From a virus, in IMG/VR virus record IMGVR_UViG_3300020283_000004, positions 1 to 58,353 of that record: 58,353 bases of DNA; one strand, given 5' to 3'. This document shows positions 34,047 through 43,800 of this stretch, in pieces. The notes beneath the pieces were generated by a model. The model searched no databases. It was not told where the DNA came from and was given only the letters and a program-made list of their open reading frames with translations. Each line of letters begins with the position of its first letter. The stretch's first letter is position 1. Made by a program: the position numbers and the translations under genes.

Positions 34047-36326
34047 ATGCCTGGTAAAAGAAAAAAGAATAAGAAGCAAAAGTTCTCTGCACTTGAGTCG
34101 ATGGTCAAAGCACCTCGCAGAATAAAGCCTGAAGGGAAACCTGAAGAAGAACTGATCTATGCAAATCAGGAAGAGATTCAGATGCTCAAGAGGGCTGGGG
34201 GTTCAGGGACACCTACACAGTTTGGTGTGAGGAGTTATGAGGAGAAAGGAGAAGAATTTGAGAGCAATACTCCGAGTGAGAGTAATCAAAACAATAGACA
34301 AGAAACCAGCTTTAGTTCGGATTATGGTTTCCAGCCAGATGGTTCATACAACTATACACCATCAGAACAAGCAGAAGTAAACCGTGTAATTGAACAATCA
34401 CAAAGAGATAGCGGTTCTGACAGAAATGAAAAGCCTACATTCAACACAAGCAATATAACTGAGACATCAGCATATACTGGGAAACCTCTTACTTTAAAAG
34501 AGCTCTATGATAATCAGGATGATTTATCTTCTCTTCTCTCAAAGAAGCAAAGCTCAACACGTACTGAGACACGAACAGTGCCTGCTGGGTATACTAACTC
34601 TGGCGAAAAATACACAGTCACCATTAATGAAGAAGGTGACCCACTCGCTGATACAGTAGACCCACAAAATTTTGAGTTTCTCAATGATAAAGAGGGGAAT
34701 ATTATTGGGTGGTATGATGGTGATGGTACACCTCAGTTTGAGAAGAGAGATGAGTGGTATGTAGACAGTGATGGTAACTGGTTCTTTGTGGGAAAAGGGG
34801 CCATGGAAGGTGTGGGTGCTGGAGGTTCTGGAGAGACTACAATCCTCACCGCAGACGGTTCTACGAAGACAGTAGGGGCTAGAACCTATGCAGATCTGAT
34901 TGGGTTTGAGCAGACACTTCTTGATGATGCGATAGCAGACAGACAGCAAAACATTGCTGAGCTCAAAGCTAGAGAAGAAGACTATGGTGGAGTGTATCAG
35001 GACTCAAAAGGTAAACGTCCTGGTGAGTCTGGCTTTGATGCAAGCACCGCAACATTCAGAGGTGGTCGTGCTCAGGAGATGTACGACAAGGCCGATCAGT
35101 ATACGTCTGCATATGATCAGATGTTGGCTGATGCTACTGGGTATACAATAGACCCAGTAACTGGGGAGTACAAAAAGACAGAAACCACAGAGTTTGACAG
35201 GCTTACTGGGAAAGCTGAGGACGAGTACACAAGACTATCTGCTGATGCAGAGTCAAGGCTCAGAGAAGGTGATAGAAGAAGTGAGGAGTATGCAGGTCAA
35301 GCCAGAGATCAGGCAATGCGTGCATCACAGCTTGGTTCACAGGCTGCCGACCTTGCGATGGACTCTGAGTTCTATGGTGGATTGCAGAGGCAAACAGATG
35401 CAATACAAAGAGATCAGCAAGCATATCGTGGTAGAATCCAAGAGATGGCAGACTCTGCTGGGGTTACCCCAAGAAGCAGACAGAGTGCATTGTATGCCAT
35501 GAGATCTGAGCAGATTGATAGAGACTCAGACGCACAAAGTAAGCAAATGCAACAGATGCTCACGGAAAGAGGTATTTCTCCAACATCCCCAATAGCTCTC
35601 AGAATGATGAATAACATCAAGTCTGGTACAGCTACACAAAAACGGGAAGCTAGGAGACAAGCACTGTTTGATGCAATGCAGATGCAGGATGCAGAAAATC
35701 AGCAAAGAGCAGGACTGTTTGCACAGGCTTCAGGCATGGCAGGACAGGAGTTGGGTACAATCGGGCAGAAGGCTGGTATACGATCTGGAAGAATAGGGGA
35801 TATACAGAGAGCACAGTCAGGAGTACTTGGTTCTAGTGAGGTTCTGAGTAGACTTGGGGCAGCATCAAGTGCAGATGCACTAGCTAGAGCACAGGCATTT
35901 CAGGGACTTGCTTCTGACAGAGGGCAGTTCTATGCAGGATTAGGATCTACAAAGATGAGCACTGCTCTACAAGGTGCAGGAATGCAAGCTGCTCAGAGTT
36001 CTCAGATGTTCTCTAGAGGGACATACTTTGGGAATCAAGCTCAGAACATTAATCAGCTTAGACTTGCTGATGCTATGGATCGTCAGGCTGGTCAGGAGTA
36101 TAAGAAGCTTACTGGGATGTCTATGGATCTTTCTAAGTACGGAATAGACAAGCAGGAAGAAATACAGAAGAAGCTAATGGACTTACAGTCTTCATATAAA
36201 TCAGGAGGATCTGGTAGCAATCTGATTGGGTCACTTGTTGGGGGTGCTGCTGGGTACTTTCTCTCTGGGGGTAACCCATACATGGCAGGTTTAGGTGCTC
36301 AAGCAGGCGGATCTTTTATTAAATAA
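34047..36326 (+). CDS. Internal virion / ejection protein
   Basis: The 759-residue protein has a basic start (MPGKRKKNKKQKF). Long Gln/Glu/Arg/Ala-rich coiled-coil stretches follow (residues about 370-700), and the end is Gly-rich and hydrophobic (LVGGAAGYFLSGG). This layout matches podovirus internal proteins that are ejected with the DNA and help it cross the envelope. GAGG precedes ATG 34047. The role is inferred from composition and position. Confidence 0.6.
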   Translation: MPGKRKKNKKQKFSALESMVKAPRRIKPEGKPEEELIYANQEEIQMLKRAGGSGTPTQFGVRSYEEKGEEFESNTPSESNQNNRQETSFSSDYGFQPDGSYNYTPSEQAEVNRVIEQSQRDSGSDRNEKPTFNTSNITETSAYTGKPLTLKELYDNQDDLSSLLSKKQSSTRTETRTVPAGYTNSGEKYTVTINEEGDPLADTVDPQNFEFLNDKEGNIIGWYDGDGTPQFEKRDEWYVDSDGNWFFVGKGAMEGVGAGGSGETTILTADGSTKTVGARTYADLIGFEQTLLDDAIADRQQNIAELKAREEDYGGVYQDSKGKRPGESGFDASTATFRGGRAQEMYDKADQYTSAYDQMLADATGYTIDPVTGEYKKTETTEFDRLTGKAEDEYTRLSADAESRLREGDRRSEEYAGQARDQAMRASQLGSQAADLAMDSEFYGGLQRQTDAIQRDQQAYRGRIQEMADSAGVTPRSRQSALYAMRSEQIDRDSDAQSKQMQQMLTERGISPTSPIALRMMNNIKSGTATQKREARRQALFDAMQMQDAENQQRAGLFAQASGMAGQELGTIGQKAGIRSGRIGDIQRAQSGVLGSSEVLSRLGAASSADALARAQAFQGLASDRGQFYAGLGSTKMSTALQGAGMQAAQSSQMFSRGTYFGNQAQNINQLRLADAMDRQAGQEYKKLTGMSMDLSKYGIDKQEEIQKKLMDLQSSYKSGGSGSNLIGSLVGGAAGYFLSGGNPYMAGLGAQAGGSFIK

Positions 36327-36341
36327 ATAAAGAGTAATACA

Positions 36342-37808
36342 ATGGCAGTTCGATTCAGAAATCTACAAGGTGGCAACCCTTACCAGGGACTTGCTAACAC
36401 TATGGAAAGAGTAGCAGGTCGTGTAGGTGCTTCTTATATGTCTTACGGACAAGCCGTAAGGCAAAGAAACGAAAGACGGGATGCTCTGAAAGCTCAACAA
36501 GAAAAGTCTCTCACAGATGCAATCACAAAGCTGATCCCTGCTGCGGTTGGGTATGAACAACAGAAGGATCGCTTTGAGTATCAAAAGCAGATGGATGAGA
36601 AGAGATTTGGGATGCAAGAGGAGAGGCTTGGGCTTGAGAGGGATCGATTTGAAAGTCAGTCTCAATTCCAACAGGACAGCTTGGCAGAGAGAAAAAGGTC
36701 GAGCCAAGTAACAGAAGGACTTGCTAAGCAAAGACTTGAGGAGCAGGTAAGACAAAGAAAGGTGGCTGAAGAGTCTGCAAAAAGTGCAGAAAGTTTTAGA
36801 CAATATATGAAACAGCAGTCTGAAAATCTTGCCAAAGAAAATCGTGACTGGAGAAAAGTTCAAGCAGGATGGAGAAGAGAAGACGAAAAGATGTCTAACG
36901 AACTCCAAAGACTTCGGCTTGAGAACGAGGGCAAAAAGCTTAATCTGGCAAAAGATAAAGTAAACATGACCGCAATCGAGCAAGCCAAGGTGGCTGCTAC
37001 TATTGCAGGGATAGAAAACAAATATAAAGATGGTTTGCTCTCAGGGTTAAGAAGACAGTGGGCTATTCATTATGGAGCAGAGATAGGTACTTTTGGTTCG
37101 GACGACTACATAGCTGCAAATCCAAATGCTCCAGGCTATAACGCTGAGGCTAAGGGTCAGGATGGTAAAGTTGTTGGGGGACCAGGAAGCACCTTTGACC
37201 AGTTTCTTGTAAACATGGGTTACAAGAACGGAAGGGCTGATGAGGCGTTTCAGCCATCAAGAACAGAAGATATTCTCAGAATGTATGGATCAGAAGACGC
37301 GATAAACTCACTGAATAATACTGGTGGCAAGTTACCAGAACCCATCGTAAATCAAGAAGATGAATTTAAAAGTGAAATTGCTCAAACAAACCTGAGATTA
37401 GGGAATGAGGGTGGTAATCAAATTGCTGAAAAGCAGGGTGACGGTAGCGATATATCAAGAGATGGTGAGTTAAGTGTACTCACTGCCACAGATCAAAGAA
37501 GAGCAAGTAGAATTACAACTCAACAAAGACCTTCTATGCTTGAAGGCACAGCAACTGGTACTCAAAGAGTAGGTCAACTAGCTGCTTCTGAACTACCAGA
37601 TCAAACAGCTAAAGATATGGTGGTGAACACCAGAAAAGGTAGAAACCTCAACATACGAAGTGGGCCATCTTCAGATAGCGAAAGAATAGGGACTATTGCT
37701 AAAGGGACATCAGTGAGGGTCATAGAGACAAAAGGCAAATGGTCCAGAATAGAAACAGATGACGGACAGGTTGCTTGGGTCGCAACTCGTTTTCTTAAAT
37801 CGATGTAA
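36342..37808 (+). CDS. Internal virion protein with C-terminal SH3 domain
   Basis: The 488-residue protein has a long charged coiled coil (residues about 40-230). Its C-terminal bacterial SH3 domain contains GRNLNIRSGPSSDSERIGTI followed by GTSVRVIETKGKWSRI. Such SH3 domains bind cell-wall material or help target wall-active proteins. Position between two other internal proteins suggests a role in DNA ejection. Confidence 0.65.
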   Translation: MAVRFRNLQGGNPYQGLANTMERVAGRVGASYMSYGQAVRQRNERRDALKAQQEKSLTDAITKLIPAAVGYEQQKDRFEYQKQMDEKRFGMQEERLGLERDRFESQSQFQQDSLAERKRSSQVTEGLAKQRLEEQVRQRKVAEESAKSAESFRQYMKQQSENLAKENRDWRKVQAGWRREDEKMSNELQRLRLENEGKKLNLAKDKVNMTAIEQAKVAATIAGIENKYKDGLLSGLRRQWAIHYGAEIGTFGSDDYIAANPNAPGYNAEAKGQDGKVVGGPGSTFDQFLVNMGYKNGRADEAFQPSRTEDILRMYGSEDAINSLNNTGGKLPEPIVNQEDEFKSEIAQTNLRLGNEGGNQIAEKQGDGSDISRDGELSVLTATDQRRASRITTQQRPSMLEGTATGTQRVGQLAASELPDQTAKDMVVNTRKGRNLNIRSGPSSDSERIGTIAKGTSVRVIETKGKWSRIETDDGQVAWVATRFLKSM

Positions 37809-37823
37809 TTATTGTTTGTAAGC

Positions 37824-40800
37824 ATGTCTAAACTCACTGATTACCTAAATACTCTCCCAAGAGGTACAAGACCTTGGGATGCCTGGAAGACAAGAGAGCT
37901 CTATCTTAGAAGACTTCTTGATGACGATCAGTACAGTGAACAAGAGAAGAATCGTCTGATAGGGCATTACATTGGGCAGGAGCCTGAGAATGTAGACGTA
38001 TCGAACACAGTTGCTGGGTACTTAGATCGCACGGCTGCGATGACTAAGAACTCTGCGATGATTGGGGTAAATCAGTTACGTCAATATTTCAATGAGCAAG
38101 AGTATTTTGGTGAACGGGATGAAGTAGACGCAAAAGCTGCTAGAGAACAAGTCACCAAATATAGAGGACTTCAAGAGTCGATCCCAAGAGATGAAGGGGC
38201 ATTAGGTGTTGCCCAAGATGTTGTTTCATCACTCCCATCCTTGATAGAAAACTTAGCTGCATCAGTAACAGCAGGGTATGCAGGGGCTAAGGTAGGTACA
38301 GCTATCGGTACTATGATTGCCCCAGGTGCAGGTTCTGCCATAGGGGCAGCTACTGGGTTTGTTTCTGGGATACTTGCAGGTTTAGGGGTCAACGCTGCGA
38401 TGGAAGCGTCATCTGCATTTGATGATAACTCCAGAAATGAAGAAATTAGAAAAAGACTTGTCAACAAGTATGGAGATAATAAAGACCTAGTTAACCAGGC
38501 ACAGAGAGCTATCGCATTAGAAGCTGCGGAAGCGGTTATGAAGGGTAACGTGTTTGACCCAACGAACATAGCTGTTGCCATGGCTAACACAAAAGGTGGT
38601 CAGCTATTCAAAGGATTTCTTCTAGGTAAGGCAGGCATTAAGCCTAACAAGTTTAGAAATAAATTAAGGGTAACTAAAGACACGATAGGGGGTGTAGTAC
38701 AAGAAGGAGTCCAGGAGAGTTACCAAGATGCACTACAGCAATCACAAACACTTTATCAGATAGCAAAGCTCGATGCAGAAGCAGATCCAGACTCACAAAA
38801 AGTCCCAGACATCCTTGATGTCGTCAAAGATATCGATTATGGACAGACTGCATATGCTGGCTTGGTCGGTGGTATTGCTGGGGGTGGTTTCTCTGGCTTG
38901 CGGTCTGCTGGTGGGAAGTTTGCTGATCGTAAGCGTGAGAAGATACGTCAAGAGATTCGTGACGCAATAGACAGTGGGGACTTAGATCGGTTCAATGACA
39001 CTCGTAATTTCTATCCTATTGACTCCGCAGAGAGAGTTGTTATTGAGCAAGAGATTAAAGATGTTCGTGAAGGTATTCACGTTGACCATAGAGTCGATAA
39101 AGACCTCACACGCTATGACATGCGTAACCAACTCGCTAATGCCATGGCAGAAGGTGAGAAAGCTTTCGATTCCTTTATAAGAAAGAACAGAAATAATCCT
39201 CTCTTCTCTGATGTAGTTAACGACTACTTCGATAAGCTTAGATCTGCACAGGCTACAGCGCAGTCACAAGCAGAGATTGACAGAATTCGCAATCAAGTTC
39301 TTATTGGTTATAACCCAGGTGAGTTTAGTCTAGAAGATCTCAAATTTAGAGAGGGAGAGGGCGGGATCACGGATCTTGATGAAGCGAGAAAAGTAACCCC
39401 AGGTGACCCATCAGGCAGGTTTGGTGGGAATCAGGGTATTGTTGTTGATCAGGCATACACACCTCCAGAGTTTGCACAGAGAACCCCAAGAGAAAGAGGG
39501 CAAAGACAGCTAGAGGATCTGACAATTCCTCTCAGCCAAAGACAACAAGCTAGAGCACAGGAAGAAAAAGCAACCATAGATCTAGATAAAGCTACTAAGT
39601 CTCAACTTATTAGCTATATCAACGATGACAAAGTTTCAAAAGGCTTAGAGATTACTGGGGAGGACACTAGATCTTTAATGAAACTCAGGAAGGCTAAGCT
39701 GAAAGAAATGGCTAAGTCTATTGAGGCCCAGAACGTAACCCCAACAACTGATACCCAAGAAACAACAGCATCTACTCAAGAACAAGTTGATGAGAATGTA
39801 GAAACAAGTCAGAGAGAACCAGAACCAGCACCTGTCCAGACGGAGGAGGAAAAACAACAGATAGAAGAGTTAAGAGAACAATTCTTAACAGAATACAATG
39901 AGAGTGATTCTCAATTTAGACGAAGGGATCGTGATGTAAAGGGAAATCCTTTCAAAGAAATCAGTTTAAGAAAGGGAGATGAGGAACAAGTCTACACAAG
40001 AGAAGACCTTAATGAACTAGGCTACCTCACTGATACTGGTGAGATTATAGATGCAAAAATACAGAATGACCTAAAAGAAAGATTTCCCGAACCAGAACAA
40101 ACGCTCGATCAAGGGGATCAGCAAACAGATACAGAACAACAACCTGAGCAACAAGTTACAGAACCAGAAGATGGTGATACCACAGCGCAAACTGAAGATG
40201 TTGTTACTGAGACTACTGTAGAAGAGGAACAAGACCAAGCGGAACCAAGTCTTACCGCAGATGATATTACAAACTTCATATCAATATTAAGACCCGACCC
40301 AAACACATACATTGTAGACGCAAGAAAGACAAAAGATGGAACAGATCTGGATGCGGTTGAAGTTGCCGTTTTTAACGATAAAAAACAAGAGTATGACCAA
40401 TATGAGATTGATCCGATTAAGGCTAGAGCACTTGGAATTGTTAATCAGGAGAATGAAATTGATGAACAAGCTGTTGCGGATTATGCCAGTCGATCAACTG
40501 AGCCCGAAACGGCACAAGGAGATACTCAAGCAACTCGTACAGAAACTGAAGACGCAGAGGGGGTGACAGTAGTACCTGTACAGAGTTCTGTACTTCCTGG
40601 TCAAGCTGAGATTGATGAGGATGTTGAACCTGAAACAAGAGAGCAGAGAGCGCGAACTGAGAACAATGTAGCTTACATCAATGAAAGTGGGAGTGCCGTA
40701 GTCAACGAAGCTCTTGGGATTAAGAACTCTCAACAGCGTGCTTCACTGGCAAAAATGGCTAATGACCTTAATCTTCAGGAGCTAGAAGATCTTGATGGGG

Positions 40801-43800
40801 TTATTTTTATTAAGTCAAAGGGTAAAAAGAAAGATCAATTCAGATACAAAAAAGGCCAACTTGAATCAGGTAGAAATGATAAAGGCAATAACATCACAGT
40901 CTCAAAAAGCCTTGTCAATCGCCTCAAAGAGTATGCAGATCAGAATGATATAAAAGTTATAGTCATAGATGATGATGCCCCACTTCCTACTCTCGGTGCT
41001 GATTATAAGACTGAGAACTACCGTGTTGCGGTAGCCCAAACTTTCCTGAAAACGTTTGGTTCACTATCTGGGGAACAGTTTATAAGCAAGACAGATACTC
41101 AAGGACCAAAAATCTTCTCCGTTAATCCTGGAGAGACCCCTGTTGCTGGTGAATCTGTTCAAAAGACTGGTGGGTCAGATAGCCCAATGGCAGAAATTAT
41201 TGAGTTGGTTGCGAGTCAGGGAATACGTGATGGATATGTTGCCCCTGCTGAAACTGAAGGTGAGTTTGTTGTTAATCTTTACCTTGACGAAGAGCAAAAT
41301 GTTTCAGGTGTGGAAGGCCCAGCAATCAAGGCAATAAGAATCCCAATTAAAGGTGTAAGCGAAAGCAATCTTGTTGATTTTGTTGAGACACTAAAGAACC
41401 CAGAGTCTAAGACAGAGGTAAGAAGGGAGTCCCCACTCTTCAGCATAGCACCAAGCTCTGAAGTAGGTTCAGGTCGGTATGATCGCACAGTCGTTGATGA
41501 AGCCGTTGCCCAGTTCACAAGAGAATACAGAGGTGGTGCTCTACTAAACTACAAAGTCTACGATACCCCAGAGCAAGCACAGGCAGAAACAGGTATCGAG
41601 TTCAATGCTAATGCTAGGGGTGCGTTAGTAGGGGATCAGGTCTATCTGTTTGCTAAGAACCTCAGAGACTTGCAGACAGCAAGAAAGGTTATCTTTCACG
41701 AATCAATTGGTCACTACGGAATCAGAAACGTTCTTGGGGATGATGACTTTAACAGCTTTCTTGATCGTGTCATAGCGGAGAGAAAGGTTGATGTTGATGC
41801 CAAAGCGAAGAAGTTGCTCAAAGCTAAAGTTATCAAGCAAATAGACAATGATGGGCTCAGATTAGCAGCAGAAGAACTTGTTGCTGAGGCAGCAGAAGGA
41901 AGGGCGAACAAGAGCTTCATTGATAAAGTCATTGAGATCATCAGTGACTTCCTATCCAAGCATTTTGGAAGAGTACAGCCTGATGAGATTCGGTCCATGA
42001 TTCTCAAAGCAGAGAGAGCCTTCAAGACTGGGGAGCTTTACTTTGGTGCAGATCGATCTGCTTATGGTGACTTCTTCAATGCTCAGTATTCACTAGGAAT
42101 AGTGATGGACAAGGGGCAAGTACCCACTGAGTTGCAAAGAGCCTTGGACTATGTAGGCAGGGAACTCGCAATAGATGGAAATCTAGATACATGGGAAAGG
42201 CTTAGGGACACCTATAGCAAAGCTATAGAGCAGAGAGATATGAACGTTCAGGATAAAATCAGAGACTTACTGAATAAAGCCACATATCTTTCAATAAGAA
42301 AAGCATCAGAGAATGGTGGGTATTATGTACTTCCAGATGGGGTTTGGAGATTCCATGTCAACGACTTTGACAATGATGGTAACTTGTTATGGGACTTCAA
42401 GACTCTCCCAAAAGACTGGATTACTGGGGCAAGGGACAATGACTTTGCTTTTGACAACTTGTTTGAGTCAGAACAAAAGATAGTAGAGCTTGCCCAGCAG
42501 GGGTTGATTAAATACAACAAAGCAGAACCACACCCAAGGTTTGAAAGATACCCACAAGATGTTATTGCAATAAGACTTAGTGATTTTGTAGGGCATAAAG
42601 AACTCGAAAGGTTATACCCAGATCTCTTCGAGAGTGCAGAGATCGTATTCAAGATGCCTACAAGCAGACCTGTTAAATTCCTAGGCACTCCTGCTCTCGA
42701 AACTAGGCTTGGATCGGCAGGTTCAGCAAAATCAAAATTCGCAGAAGATGGTCGTGAAGTCATAACCTTTGAGATCAATGCAGAAAGCAACATCACTGAT
42801 GTTATGAGTACATTGGTGCATGAACTTACACATGGTTTCCAAACAGTAGGGAATGCTGCCATGGGTGGTTCTAGTGCAGTTGATTATGAGGGTCTTAGAG
42901 TATCAACCTACTCAGATATTTTACGTGCAGTCAATGAATCATTCGGCGCTCTGACTCCCGAAGAGAGAACCAGTCTTATTGACTACATAAAAAAACTGGA
43001 AGCCAATACAGAATCTCCACGCTATCAAAGAAAAGCTATCTTCAAAACTCAGGTTGGCGAAGAAATAAGACTTAGGACTGGTAGGTCATTCGCACTTGAC
43101 CAGGAGGTTGCTACGTCCTTATGGAATATCTACAACACTTTTACTGGGGACAAGACAGATAAATCTGCGTTCTGGTTTTATCAGTGGGCAGCCCAAAATA
43201 AAGCAACAGCAAAAGAAAGATTTGGTCAAGATTCTGATGAACACAATAGAGCAAAAGATGTTCATCGTCTTCTAGCAAACACATTCAATCGTGGTAACAG
43301 GTCTATATTTGATAGAAGATCACTGCTTCAGGCTCGTTCAGAAAACCCAATGAGAAGCATGGAGAACTACCAGTCTCTTCTTGGGGAAGTTGAAGCAAGA
43401 CATCACCAAAACCAGTTTCGTCAGTCGATCATAGCCCTGAGAGAAGGTGATATGGACACCTTCAGAAAGACTAAGGACGCTGGGGCATTGGCTCTTGGCA
43501 GAAGGTTGAGAATAAAGTTCAGTCCTGATGAAGAGCTTCAGATGCTTGGAGAGCAAAGCCAGCTAGTAGACCAGCCTGTATTCAAGATAGAGGATATGCT
43601 TGTTAAGTATCCTGGTCCTAACAAAAGCAACCCATCTCGTGAAGAGCAGATTCGGTACAGCATAGCAGAGAACGAAGATGTCCCGATCAGGTCTGAGAGA
43701 GAAAGCGGATCAGCCCCAACCTGGATGTCCCCAGAAGAGAAAGCCGTATGGATGAAGTTTGGAGATCCACATGCTGGTAAGAGTATAGGGGAGAAGTTTG

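Noticed and set aside
36363-36983. Minus-strand open frame of 206 codons
   Set aside because: It mirrors the coiled-coil coding of the internal virion gene on the plus strand and reads as Leu/Phe/Ser noise.
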